In this document: piece after piece, positions 25,936 to 33,732 of the stretch | Layout of the letters: the number at the start of each line of letters is the position of its first letter | Position numbering within the stretch: position 1 is the first letter of the stretch | DNA from: Hydrogenophaga sp. Root209 | GTDB lineage: Bacteria > Pseudomonadota > Gammaproteobacteria > Burkholderiales > Burkholderiaceae_C | NCBI RefSeq assembly: GCF_001428625.1 | Contig: NZ_LMIE01000001.1 | Coordinates: forward strand, 437,085 to 501,084 | Length of the DNA: 64,000 bases | Reading direction: 5' to 3' | Translations under genes and position numbers: made by a program | Notes under the pieces: generated by a model | Told to the model about the DNA's origin: nothing | The model's database searches: none | Seen by the model: only the letters and a program-made list of their open reading frames with translations

Positions 25936-27672
25936 TCAACCAACGTCGGGCGCGAGTTCGTGGACGGCCTGGTAGTGGGTGAGAAACACCCGACCGCTCA
26001 GGCCGTGCAGGAATTCCGTGTTCTTCAAGCGGTCCATCACCGGCCCCTTGACCTCGGACAGGTGCAGACGCAGGCCGGCGCCGCGCAAACGCAGGTCGAT
26101 GGCTTCCAGGCTTTCCAGCGCGCTGGCATCGATGTCGTTGATGGCCGAACACTGCAGCACCACATGTTCGAGGCCGGGGCGATGGGCCACGGCGTTGTTG
26201 ATGCGGTCTTCCAGCGCGCGTGAGTTGGCGAAGTACAGGCTTTCGTCGACCCGCAGGCTCAGTACCCGCGGACTCACCAGCACGGCGTGGCGCTGCACGT
26301 TGCGGAAATGCTCGGTGCCTGCGACCAGGCCCACCTCGGCCATGTGCGGGCGGCTCGTGCGGTAGAGGTACAGCGCCAGCGACACGCCCACACCCACGAC
26401 CAGCCCCGTCTCCACCCCGACCGTGAGCGTGGCCACCAGCGTGGCCGCCACCGCCAGGAAGTCCGATTTCGCGTAGTTCCAGGTTTTGCGCAGGATGCTG
26501 AAGTCCACCAGCGACAGCACCGCCACCACGATGGTGGCGGCCAGCGTGGCCTGGGGCAGGTAGAACAGCGCAGGCGTGAGGAACAGCGAGGCCAGCGTGA
26601 TGCCGGCGGCGGTGAACACGCCGGCCGCCGGCGTCTGGGCACCGGCGTCGAAATTGACCACCGAGCGCGCAAAACCACCGGTGACCGGGAAGCCGCCGCT
26701 GAAAGCCGCGCCCAGGTTGCTTGCGCCCAGCGCCACGAGCTCCTGGTCGGGCTCGATGCGCTGGCGCCGCTTGGCGGCCAGGGTCTGCCCGACCGACACC
26801 GACTCGACGAATCCGACCACGCTGATGAGCAGCGCCGGCACCAGCAGTTGCTGCCACAGGCCCAGGTCCCACAAGGGCAGCGTGAACGGTGGCAGGCCCT
26901 GAGGCACGGCACCCACGATCTTCACGCCCTGCGCCTGCCAGTCCAGGCCCCAGGTGAGCAGTGTGGTCACCGCGATCGCCGCCACCGGGCCGGTCTTGGC
27001 CACCATGTCGGCCGCTCGCGGCTTCATGCCGACCCGCTGCAACAGCGGCTTGAGGCCGCTGCGCACCCAGAACAGAAAGGCGACCGTGGCCGCGCCGATG
27101 GCCAGGGTGAGTGTGTGGACCTGACCGAGCTGCGAGAGCAGCGACAGGCTCAGATCGACGAAGTTGTGCCCTTCGGCTTTCACACCCATCAAGGTCTTGA
27201 GCTGGCTGGCCGCGATCAGCAGACCCGAGGCCGAGATGAAACCCGAGATCACCGGGTGGCTCAGGAAGTTGGCGAGGAAACCCAGGCGCAGCAACCCCAT
27301 GGCCAGCAGCAGCAGGCCCGACAGAAAGGCCAGCGTGATGGCCACCGCCCAGTACTCGGGCGTGCCCGCCACGGCGTGCTGGCCAATGGCCGCGGCCGTC
27401 ATGAGAGAAACCACCGCCACCGGCCCCACGGCCAGCACGCGGCTGGTGCCAAACACCGCATAGAGCAGCAGCGGCGCCACGCTGGCGTAAAGGCCCACCT
27501 CGGGGGGCAGACCCGCGAGCATGGCGTAGGCCAGGCTCTGGGGGATCAACATGATGGTGACGATCAGCGCCGCCACGCCGTCGCTGACCAGCGTGTCGCG
27601 GTTGTACGCGCGACCCCACTGCAACACGGGCAGGGAAGGCAACAGCTGACGCCAGTTGGACGATGGATGCAT
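25936..27672 (-). CDS. SulP-family anion permease with STAS domain
   Basis: A 578-residue transporter. The membrane domain (about 1-420) begins LPSLPVLQWGRAYNRDTLVSDGVAALIVTIMLIPQSLAYAMLAGLPPEVGLYAS, the family's N-terminal signature, and the C-terminal STAS domain (about 440-560) contains CSAINDIDASALESLE. SulP proteins carry sulfate, sulfite, bicarbonate or other anions. It is the last gene of the bigR-led operon (25 bases after the DUF442 gene), so export of sulfite or thiosulfate made from persulfide oxidation, or import of sulfate, is a reasonable inference. Confidence 0.9.
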   Translation of the reverse strand: MHPSSNWRQLLPSLPVLQWGRAYNRDTLVSDGVAALIVTIMLIPQSLAYAMLAGLPPEVGLYASVAPLLLYAVFGTSRVLAVGPVAVVSLMTAAAIGQHAVAGTPEYWAVAITLAFLSGLLLLAMGLLRLGFLANFLSHPVISGFISASGLLIAASQLKTLMGVKAEGHNFVDLSLSLLSQLGQVHTLTLAIGAATVAFLFWVRSGLKPLLQRVGMKPRAADMVAKTGPVAAIAVTTLLTWGLDWQAQGVKIVGAVPQGLPPFTLPLWDLGLWQQLLVPALLISVVGFVESVSVGQTLAAKRRQRIEPDQELVALGASNLGAAFSGGFPVTGGFARSVVNFDAGAQTPAAGVFTAAGITLASLFLTPALFYLPQATLAATIVVAVLSLVDFSILRKTWNYAKSDFLAVAATLVATLTVGVETGLVVGVGVSLALYLYRTSRPHMAEVGLVAGTEHFRNVQRHAVLVSPRVLSLRVDESLYFANSRALEDRINNAVAHRPGLEHVVLQCSAINDIDASALESLEAIDLRLRGAGLRLHLSEVKGPVMDRLKNTEFLHGLSGRVFLTHYQAVHELAPDVG

Positions 27673-27697
27673 GCTGGGGGTGTTCAGGTTGCGGGCG

Positions 27698-28129
27698 TCA
27701 CAGGGACGAAATCGGCGGGGGCGGGGCCACGCCGCTCAGGTTGAAACCGGCCTGGGCCGCGCGTTGCGCGAGCTCGGGCCAGGGTTGCGAACCCGCTTGC
27801 GACAGCGCCCACAACGTCGCCGAACGCATGCCGCTGCGGCAGTACGCCAGCGCGGGCGTGGGCAGCTGGTTCAGCAAAGCAGCGAACGCCTGACCGTCTG
27901 CCGGGGTGACCCGACCCGAGACCACCGGCAGGTAGGCCAGCGCCAAGCCGGCCTGGCTGGCCGCGGCCGCCAGATCGAGGTGGTTGAACTGGCCCGGGCT
28001 CTCGCCGTCCGGCCGGTTGCAGATGACGGACTTGAAGCCGGCGCGCGCAAGCCCGGAGAGGTCGGCGGGAGAAATCTGCCCCGCGACCGACAGCTCGTCC
28101 GACAGGGGGATCACGGTCAATGGCCGCAT
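27698..28129 (-). CDS. DUF442 / TIGR01244 phosphatase-like sulfurtransferase (Blh N-domain type)
   Basis: A 143-residue cytoplasmic protein of the beta-lactamase-hydrolase-like (DUF442) family, with a dual-specificity-phosphatase fold. The active-site loop is AYCRSGMRSATLW with Cys97; ICNRPDGE near residue 37 and the opening ISPADLSGLARAGFKSVI are family hallmarks. In Xylella/Agrobacterium Blh this domain is fused to the metallo-beta-lactamase dioxygenase; here the two are separate genes in one regulon. It starts one base after the YeeE-like gene. A sulfur-transfer role (persulfide handling) is likely. Confidence 0.85.
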   Translation of the reverse strand: MRPLTVIPLSDELSVAGQISPADLSGLARAGFKSVICNRPDGESPGQFNHLDLAAAASQAGLALAYLPVVSGRVTPADGQAFAALLNQLPTPALAYCRSGMRSATLWALSQAGSQPWPELAQRAAQAGFNLSGVAPPPPISSL

Positions 28130-28130
28130 G

Positions 28131-28565
28131 TCAGGCCCCCACGCGCCGGCGCAGACCGGTGCGCTCGGCGACCTCGAAGATCACCATGCCGACGACCATG
28201 GCCGCCACGAACACCGCGGCCTTCACCTCGCCGGAGGCCATGGAAACGATGCCCGGACCCGGGCAGAAACCCGCCAGACCCCAGCCCGCGCCGAAGGTCA
28301 GGCCGCCGATCACCAGGCGCTTGTCGATCTGGCTCGACTTGGGCAGGTGCAGCGCTCCCCCCAGGAAGTTGGTGGTGCGCTTCCTGGCCAGTGCGAAGGC
28401 AAAGAAGCCCACGGCGATGGCGCCGCCCATGACGAAAGCGAGCGACGGGTCCCAGGTGCCGAACAGGTCCAGGAAACCGAGCACCTTGCCCGGGTCGGTC
28501 ATGCCGGAGAGCAGCAGGCCCAGGCCAAACAGCAGGCCCACGAAGAATTCGGTGATGCGGTGCAT
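28131..28565 (-). CDS. YeeE/YedE-family (DUF6691) half-transporter
   Basis: A 144-residue membrane protein with about four helices. Family marks are LSGMTDPGKVLGFLDLFGTWDPSLAFVMGGA and GFCPGPGIV, the latter bearing the conserved Cys thought to contact the sulfur compound. ATG 28565 has an AAGGAG site 7 bases upstream. It pairs with the next YeeE-like gene (11-base gap), as in PmpA/PmpB pairs; the two halves together equal one full YeeE/TsuA-type thiosulfate carrier. Context implies transport of thiosulfate, sulfide or persulfide. Confidence 0.88.
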   Translation of the reverse strand: MHRITEFFVGLLFGLGLLLSGMTDPGKVLGFLDLFGTWDPSLAFVMGGAIAVGFFAFALARKRTTNFLGGALHLPKSSQIDKRLVIGGLTFGAGWGLAGFCPGPGIVSMASGEVKAAVFVAAMVVGMVIFEVAERTGLRRRVGA

Positions 28566-28576
28566 GTGTGTGCTCC

Positions 28577-29014
28577 TTACAGAACGTGGCGAACCACGAA
28601 GACCATGACGAAGCCCGCGCCCATGAAGGCGAGCGTGGCAACGAGTGAGCGGGGCGACAGGCGCGAGAGCCCGCACACACCGTGCCCGCTGGTGCAGCCC
28701 GAGCCGTAGCGCGTGCCCAGGCCCACCAGCAAGCCGGCAACCACGATGGTGGCGAAGCCCGCGTCAATGCGCGGCGCCTGTGCGAAACCTTCGGGCGCCA
28801 GCAGGCCATACGCCAATGGCGCGGCCAGCATGCCCAGCAGGAACGCGATGCGCCAGCCCGCGTCGCCCGTCTTCGGGGGCAAGAGGCCACCCAGAATGCC
28901 GCTGATGCCCAGCACGCGGCCGTTCACCAGAATGAAAAATGCCGAGGCCACGCCCAGCAAGATGCCGCCGGACAACGAAGCCCACGGCGTGAAATTGACC
29001 CAATCAACCGTCAT
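28577..29014 (-). CDS. YeeE/YedE-family half-transporter
   Basis: A 145-residue membrane protein with four to five helices and the conserved motif YGSGCTSGHGVCGLSRLSPRSLVATLAFMG, whose two cysteines lie in the likely sulfur-relay path of the TsuA/YeeE fold. It begins three bases after the arsR-type regulator gene, so it is under that regulator. Together with the following half-transporter it should form one carrier. This pair commonly lies beside BigR/SqrR regulators and persulfide dioxygenases in proteobacteria. Confidence 0.9.
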   Translation of the reverse strand: MTVDWVNFTPWASLSGGILLGVASAFFILVNGRVLGISGILGGLLPPKTGDAGWRIAFLLGMLAAPLAYGLLAPEGFAQAPRIDAGFATIVVAGLLVGLGTRYGSGCTSGHGVCGLSRLSPRSLVATLAFMGAGFVMVFVVRHVL

Positions 29015-29017
29015 GAC

Positions 29018-29338
29018 TCACTCCTTTTCACAGACACAAAATTGTTCGTAGAGCACCTGCATCACGGCCAGCGCCTTCGGGCTGGTCAGCGCGTAGTGGA
29101 TGTTCTTGCCCTCGCGGCGCGTGCTCACCAGGTCCTCGTCGCGCAGCACGGTGAGCTGCTGAGACAAGGTGGGTTGCACGATGCCGAGCAGCTCTTCAAG
29201 CTCCCCCACGCGGCGCTCACCCTGAGAGAGCTGACACAGGATCAACAGCCGATCCGGGTTGGCCAGCACCTTCATCAGGCGGCAGGCTCGGCCTGCGGCC
29301 GACTGCATTTCTTCCAGGTCCATCAGGACGCTTTTCAT
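29018..29338 (-). CDS. bigR: ArsR-family persulfide-sensing repressor, BigR/SqrR-like
   Basis: A 106-residue winged-helix repressor. The HTH includes PTLSQQLTVLRDEDLVSTRREGKNIHYAL. Cys35 (LLILCQL) and Cys101 (EQFCVCEKE) are 66 residues apart, the same spacing as Cys41/Cys107 of SqrR and Cys42/Cys108 of BigR, which form a (tetra)sulfide bridge on reaction with persulfide and lose DNA affinity. No ArsR metal-site CxC motif is in helix 3. It leads a five-gene operon and faces the dioxygenase gene across a perfect palindrome, so it very likely represses both directions. Confidence 0.92.
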   Translation of the reverse strand: MKSVLMDLEEMQSAAGRACRLMKVLANPDRLLILCQLSQGERRVGELEELLGIVQPTLSQQLTVLRDEDLVSTRREGKNIHYALTSPKALAVMQVLYEQFCVCEKE

Positions 29339-29394
29339 CGATGTTTCCTTCCAGTTCGTTGAGGCTGCTCAGCGCTGCCTCGAAGCATGGTGAG

Positions 29395-29429
29395 AATATA
29401 TTGACAAACATTCTATTTGTCAATATATT
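29395..29429. promoter_or_regulatory. 35-bp perfect palindrome: BigR-type operator with mirror-image promoters
   Basis: Arms AATATATTGACAAA (29395-29408) and TTTGTCAATATATT (29416-29429) are perfect 14-bp inverted repeats around a 7-base spacer. Rightward, TTGACA (29401-29406) and TATATT (29424-29429) are 17 bases apart, a near-consensus promoter for the dioxygenase gene. Because of the symmetry the same promoter exists leftward (-35 at 29418-29423, -10 at 29395-29400) for bigR. The two promoters occupy the same DNA, so one bound repressor would block both. Confidence 0.88.
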
Positions 29430-29457
29430 GTTATCAGCTTATTTAAAGGAGTCCTCC

Positions 29458-30342
29458 ATGACATCTCTTTCGACCACCCCCGTCCAACCCCAGGTCCATG
29501 GCATGTTCGACCCCGCCACCTGGACCGTGACCTATGTGGTCCACAACGGCCCGGGCAGCGACTGCGCGATCATCGATTCGGTGCTCGACTACGACCCCAA
29601 ATCGGGCCGCACGCAGCACGCGTCGGCCGACAAGGTGATCGAGTACGTGCGCGCCAATGACCTGCACGTGAAGTGGATCCTGGAGACCCACGCCCATGCC
29701 GACCACCTCTCGGCCGCGCCATACCTGCGGGCCCAACTGGGCGGAAAGATCGGCATTGGCGGCAACATCACCCGCGTGCAGAAGGTGTTCAAGGGCGTGT
29801 TCAACCTGGAGCCCGAGTTCAAGCTCGACGGCTCGCAGTTCGACCACCTGTTCCAGGAAGGTGAAGCCATCCCGTTGGGCGCCCTCGCTGGTGAAGTGAT
29901 GTACGTGCCCGGCCACACGCCGGCCTGCGCGGCCTACCGCTTTGGCGACGCGGTGTTCGTGGGCGACACACTCTTCATGCCCGACGTGGGCACCGCACGC
30001 TGCGACTTCCCCGGCGGTGACGCACGCGCGCTCTACGCCTCCACCCGCAAGCTGCTGAGCCTGCCGCCTGAAACGCGGCTGTTCATGTGCCACGACTACC
30101 CACCCACCGACCGGGAAGTGGCTTTCGAGACCACCGTGGCCGAACAGCGTGCGAAGAACATCCACGTGCACGACGGCGTGAGCGAAGACGAGTTCGTGGC
30201 CATGCGCACGCAGCGCGACGCCACCCTGGAGATGCCAACACTGATCCTGCCCTCGGTCCAGGTCAACATCCGCGCGGGCGAACTGCCACCCAAGGAAGAC
30301 AACGGCGTGGCCTACCTGAAGATCCCGCTCAACGCGCTCTGA
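29458..30342 (+). CDS. Persulfide dioxygenase (ETHE1/Blh-type metallo-beta-lactamase fold)
   Basis: A 294-residue non-heme iron enzyme expected to oxidise glutathione persulfide to sulfite. The metal-binding motif is ETHAHADHLSAA (His78, His80, Asp82, His83), followed by YVPGHTPACAAYRFGDAVFVGDTLF and FMCHDYPP supplying further ligands; this is the pattern of ETHE1/PDO enzymes rather than true beta-lactamases. AAAGGAG (29444-29450) precedes ATG 29458. It is divergent from bigR and followed after 31 bases by an OsmC-like gene. Length fits bacterial PDO without a fused rhodanese. Confidence 0.92.
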   Translation: MTSLSTTPVQPQVHGMFDPATWTVTYVVHNGPGSDCAIIDSVLDYDPKSGRTQHASADKVIEYVRANDLHVKWILETHAHADHLSAAPYLRAQLGGKIGIGGNITRVQKVFKGVFNLEPEFKLDGSQFDHLFQEGEAIPLGALAGEVMYVPGHTPACAAYRFGDAVFVGDTLFMPDVGTARCDFPGGDARALYASTRKLLSLPPETRLFMCHDYPPTDREVAFETTVAEQRAKNIHVHDGVSEDEFVAMRTQRDATLEMPTLILPSVQVNIRAGELPPKEDNGVAYLKIPLNAL

Positions 30343-30373
30343 TCCACCAACCACCCTCGCCCAAGGCAGCACC

Positions 30374-30823
30374 ATGACCACCGTTTCCGTATCGCTCCAG
30401 CAGCAAACCGACTACCGCTTCGAGATCAACTTCGGCGAGAACATTCCGACGCTGATCGCCGACGAGCCCGCACCGCTGGGCAAGGGCGAAGGCCCCGCCC
30501 CTGCACAGTTGCTGTGTGCTTCGGTGGGCAACTGCCTGAGCGACTCGCTGCTGTTCGCTCTGCGCAAGTTCAAGCAGGCGCCGGAACCCCTGCGCTGCGG
30601 GGTGACGGCCGAGCTGGGCCGCAACCCGCAAGGTCGGCTGCGGATCCTGGGCATCCACGCCACCATCACCCTCGGGGTGGTGGCGAGTTCGCTCGAGCAC
30701 CTGGACCGGGCACTGGCGCAGTTCGAAGAGTTCTGCACGGTCACACAAAGTGTGCGCCAGGCCGTGCCCGTGCGGGTCACCGTGGTCGACGCCGATGGCC
30801 TGACGCTGCGGGATCAGACCTGA
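30374..30823 (+). CDS. OsmC-family peroxiredoxin-like protein
   Basis: A 149-residue cytoplasmic protein of the OsmC/Ohr superfamily. Two cysteines, Cys54 (ASVGNCLSDSLL) and Cys121 (FEEFCTVTQSV), sit at about the family's 65-residue spacing for the peroxidatic and resolving cysteines. It lies 31 bases downstream of the persulfide dioxygenase gene and is probably co-transcribed, consistent with reports of OsmC proteins reacting with persulfides or organic peroxides. Convergent with the VOC gene. Confidence 0.87.
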   Translation: MTTVSVSLQQQTDYRFEINFGENIPTLIADEPAPLGKGEGPAPAQLLCASVGNCLSDSLLFALRKFKQAPEPLRCGVTAELGRNPQGRLRILGIHATITLGVVASSLEHLDRALAQFEEFCTVTQSVRQAVPVRVTVVDADGLTLRDQT

Positions 30824-30889
30824 GTCGGTCCATCCCGGCAAGCGGGGCGCTGCGCGGGCCAGGTCGGACGCGCGATGACGCACGACGGG

Positions 30890-31363
30890 CTACACCGCCT
30901 CGCGAACCGCTGCTTCGATCAACGCGATATCGATCTTCCTCTGCTTCATCATCGCTGCCATTGCCGAGGCCGACACCTTCTTGTCGGCACTCGTCGTCAA
31001 TTCCGTCAGCCGCCGAGGGAAGATTTGCCAGGACACCCCGTAGCGATCCTTCAGCCAGCCGCAGACGCTCTCCTCGCCGCCATCCGCCGTCAACGCCGCC
31101 CATAGCCGATCGGTCTCGGCCTGGTCATCCGTCGCGACCGATATCGACACCGCCTCGGTCAGCGTGAAGACCGGCCCGGCATCGAGAATCTGGTAGGGCA
31201 CCCCGCCCAGCGAGAAGTCGATCACCGAGAAGGTGCCGTGCCCGGCATCGCCAGAAAAGCTCGTCTCGACCCGGCTTCCCGGGATCAGAGAACAGTAGAA
31301 ATCAGCGGCCTCGCGGCCCCGCCCGTCGCGGAACCAGAGGCAGGTACGGATGGAACTGGTCAT
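30890..31363 (-). CDS. VOC-family (PhnB / 3-demethylubiquinone methyltransferase-like) protein
   Basis: A 157-residue soluble protein of the glyoxalase/bleomycin-resistance fold. It opens IRTCLWFRDGRGREAADFYCSLIPGSRV and contains GGVPYQILDAGPVFTLTEAVSISVATDDQAETDRLWAAL and CGWLKDRYGVSWQIFPRRL, all hallmarks of the PhnB/3-dmu-9_3-mt group. Substrates of the group are mostly unknown. It stands alone, convergent with osmC, at the edge of a mosaic region with a pseudogene, which suggests recent acquisition. Confidence 0.85.
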   Translation of the reverse strand: MTSSIRTCLWFRDGRGREAADFYCSLIPGSRVETSFSGDAGHGTFSVIDFSLGGVPYQILDAGPVFTLTEAVSISVATDDQAETDRLWAALTADGGEESVCGWLKDRYGVSWQIFPRRLTELTTSADKKVSASAMAAMMKQRKIDIALIEAAVREAV

Positions 31364-31459
31364 TTTGTAGCTCCTTGTTGAGTTGATTGGATGGGTTTAC
31401 CGGTTTCGCCGGGAAGGCAGGTGCCTCGGAATTCGCTTGTTCGGCACCAGCTCCCGTCA

Positions 31460-32100
31460 TCACGACGATCGGCAACGGCCGGAATCGACAGACGCAAGCG
31501 CACCGGAGTACTCCATCTCAAGCACCACCCACTCGCGACGCGACGATCCGAAGCGCTCCGCAATCTGGCACAACGTGGCGTCGAGTTGCTGCAAGGGCTT
31601 TATCGTGGCCGTGAGGGGCAGGCGTGGCAGCTCGTGGCTGGCGCGTTCCGCGACGAGCTTCATCCCGCTGCGCAGCGCGACGGAGCCCGGCGACGCTGAT
31701 TCCGCGAGCACGCTCACCCGGCCGGTGCGCGACCAGGCGTCCGCGGTCAGCGCCAGGGTGATGCCGTCCATGCCCTCTTGCACATCCACGCCCCAATCCT
31801 CATGCGACCAGACGCCCACCCATCGCCTCCACGAGAGCCAGGGCAACCGGGATCGATGCCGTGATACCGGTCGTGGTCGCCACGTCCCGATCCACCAGGT
31901 AGCGCTGGTGCGGCACATGCGTCGAGCCCGGATGGCGCTGCCGACCACCAAGGTGCCGTTGCACACACCGACGATGCGCGCGCCGCATTCGGCCGGCGGG
32001 ATCGGCATCATTGATCAACGCCGGCATGATCACATAGTCAGCCCCCGAGGGGTGAACACGGTCGAAACCATCGAAGTCTTGCGGCACGTCCACTTGAAGC
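31460..32100 (-). pseudogene. Frameshifted DJ-1/PfpI (GlxA-like) family pseudogene
   Basis: Pieces of one DJ-1/PfpI-type protein appear in order but in two alternating frames: FDGFDRVHPSGADYVIMPAL (about 32093-32000), then GARIVGVCNGTLVVGSA (nucleophile elbow with Cys, about 31985-31930), then HQRYLVDRDVATTTGITASIPVALALVEAMGG (about 31905-31805), then GMDGITLALTADAW to PLQQLDATLCQIAERFGSSRREWVVLEMEYS (about 31775-31490). At least three frame changes, and apparently missing segments between pieces, make an intact product impossible. The 5' end is not recognisable beyond about 32100. Confidence 0.7.
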
Positions 32101-32438
32101 GCAGGGAACTGCTAACGAGCTGGCACTGGCCTTGGTGGAAGACGACGTCGGGCGCGACGTGGCGATGGGCATCGCGCGCACGCTGGCATTGCCACTGCTT
32201 CGCGCTGGCCGAGCGGGCGCACCTATCGCGAACGCGCTTGAAACTTCGTTCGGGCGAGCGCCACGAGACTTGTCGAAGAACGAGCTCTGCGGTGTACTGC
32301 GGCAACGTGCGGTCGCAGCTTGCCCCTGGACATACGGATCTCACCTGTTCAGATCCGAGGGACTGCTGGCAATGGCGCCATCGCACCAGAATTCGATCAA
32401 CGAAGCAGGCCGCAGCTGTTGCGGCGGGTAAGGACCTC
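32101..32438. other. Non-coding stretch
   Basis: About 340 bases between the DJ-1 pseudogene and the TrmO-like gene. Open frames here are short and resemble no family. It probably holds decayed 5' sequence of the pseudogene and the TrmO-like promoter; no clear signal was seen. Confidence 0.4.
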
Positions 32439-32924
32439 ATGCAAGTGAAACCAAAGCCATATGCGATCCAGATGCTGCCTATTGGGTGCGTGGTGGGCGG
32501 TCGACGAGAGGCCACGAAAAAAGACGGCTGGGGGAACAACCGCTGCACACTCGTACTTGACCCTACCCGCTTCGGCCCCGACGCGTTGAGTGGGCTGGCA
32601 GCACTCTCTCATCTTCAAGTGCTGTTCTATTTTCACGTGGAGGCGGAAGAACCAGAGGAGGTCGGTGCGCGCCATCCCCGCGGGCGCACCGATTGGCCTT
32701 GTGTGGGCATCTTCGCGCAACGCGGCCGCATGCGACCCAACCGCATCGGAACGTCTTATTGCCGCATTCTTGCCGTGCGTGGTACAGAAATCGATGTGGT
32801 CGGTCTCGATGCGGTTGATGGGTCTCCGCTGCTCGACCTGAAGCCAGTTTGGGAAGAGTACTTGCCTGGCGGTGAGCTGCGGCAACCGGATTGGTCGCAC
32901 GAGCTGATGGCGCTCTATTGGTAG
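32439..32924 (+). CDS. TrmO/TsaA-like (UPF0066) domain protein
   Basis: A 161-residue soluble protein resembling the TrmO family, which uses S-adenosylmethionine to methylate the N6 of threonylcarbamoyladenosine in tRNA. It begins PKPYAIQMLPIGCVVGGRRE, the family's P-I-G-x-V strand, and later has FAQRGRMRPNRIGTSYCRILAVRGTEIDVVGLDAVDGSPLLDLKPVWEEY, matching the R-R-P-N-P-I-G and D-G-T-P-L-D-I-K-P motifs in divergent form. ATG 32439 is chosen; the frame is open well upstream without homology. Codon use is less GC-rich than neighbours. Function could differ from TrmO. Confidence 0.75.
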   Translation: MQVKPKPYAIQMLPIGCVVGGRREATKKDGWGNNRCTLVLDPTRFGPDALSGLAALSHLQVLFYFHVEAEEPEEVGARHPRGRTDWPCVGIFAQRGRMRPNRIGTSYCRILAVRGTEIDVVGLDAVDGSPLLDLKPVWEEYLPGGELRQPDWSHELMALYW

Positions 32925-33135
32925 CACAGTGTGTTGACTGGCTGTTTGGGAGATAAATTTCGAACTGCACCATGCCGTGGAGATCGATGTCTGCCAAGGC
33001 TTTATCCAACCGACCCAGATCCAGGAAGCGTTTCACATGTCGATGCTCACAATTCCATCATCTGCGCCACTTCCACCACCCGTCAGGCGCGCCGACGGAA
33101 AGAACGGGCCGCCCACAAGACAGAGGGCAACGACC

Positions 33136-33729
33136 ATGAGAGCACCCATTTTGATGGCTGTCGCAACGCTGCTGCTGGCCGCCGGCTGCGCCACAGAGAC
33201 GGCTCCTGCGTCAATGCCCGCTCCCAAGAGCGGTGCCATCAGCGACATCACGGTGCGCGTGGAGCCGACCAGGCTCGCGCCGCAGGCGCAGGGACTGCCG
33301 CGGGTGGCGAAGGTGGAGGTCTCCGACATCCGCCAGAGGGTGCACAGCGAGCGCACCACGATCGGCGGTGTCTCCATGGGACGCATCGTCATCGAGCCCG
33401 ATGAGCTGGAGATCGTGCGCGCGCTGGTGCAGGCGAAGGCGGATGCGGCGCTGGCACGGCTCAGGCCCCGGTCCGTGCCGACCATCTATGTCGGCGTCCG
33501 CGAGTTCGGTGTGCTGACCCCGGCCACCGTGCTTTACTGGGACGTCACGGCGAAGGTGGACCTGGTGCTGCGCGTGGGAGGGCAGGACCGTGTGGCCGCC
33601 GGAGCGAAGACCGAGCGCACCTACTGGTGGCCGAGCGAGGAGCTGGTGCAGGGCGTGACCGACGAGGCGCTGCGGCAGGTGGCGGCGCAAGCCGAGAAGG
33701 CGCTCGCCGAGCTGCTCTCCGGGGGATGA
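33136..33729 (+). CDS. Predicted lipoprotein of unknown function
   Basis: A 197-residue exported protein with a lipobox (LLLAAGC, lipidated Cys18). After a short Pro/Ala tether the mature domain is mixed alpha/beta and ends in a helix rich in Ala and Gln. GAGGG lies about 8 bases before ATG 33136; longer upstream frame lacks a signal sequence. It is convergent with the next gene, with only three bases between stops. I recognise no family. The neighbouring two genes on the other strand also encode exported proteins, so the three may share a role in the envelope. Confidence 0.7.
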   Translation: MRAPILMAVATLLLAAGCATETAPASMPAPKSGAISDITVRVEPTRLAPQAQGLPRVAKVEVSDIRQRVHSERTTIGGVSMGRIVIEPDELEIVRALVQAKADAALARLRPRSVPTIYVGVREFGVLTPATVLYWDVTAKVDLVLRVGGQDRVAAGAKTERTYWWPSEELVQGVTDEALRQVAAQAEKALAELLSGG

Positions 33730-33732
33730 GCG

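Noticed and set aside
26287-27744. 485-residue plus-strand frame over sulP
   Set aside because: Antisense shadow; no conserved features.
32563-33036. Minus-strand frame beginning MKRFLDLGRLDKALADIDLHGM
   Set aside because: The opening looks protein-like and could be an insertion-sequence scrap, but the rest is antisense to the TrmO-like gene and I could not tie it to any transposase.
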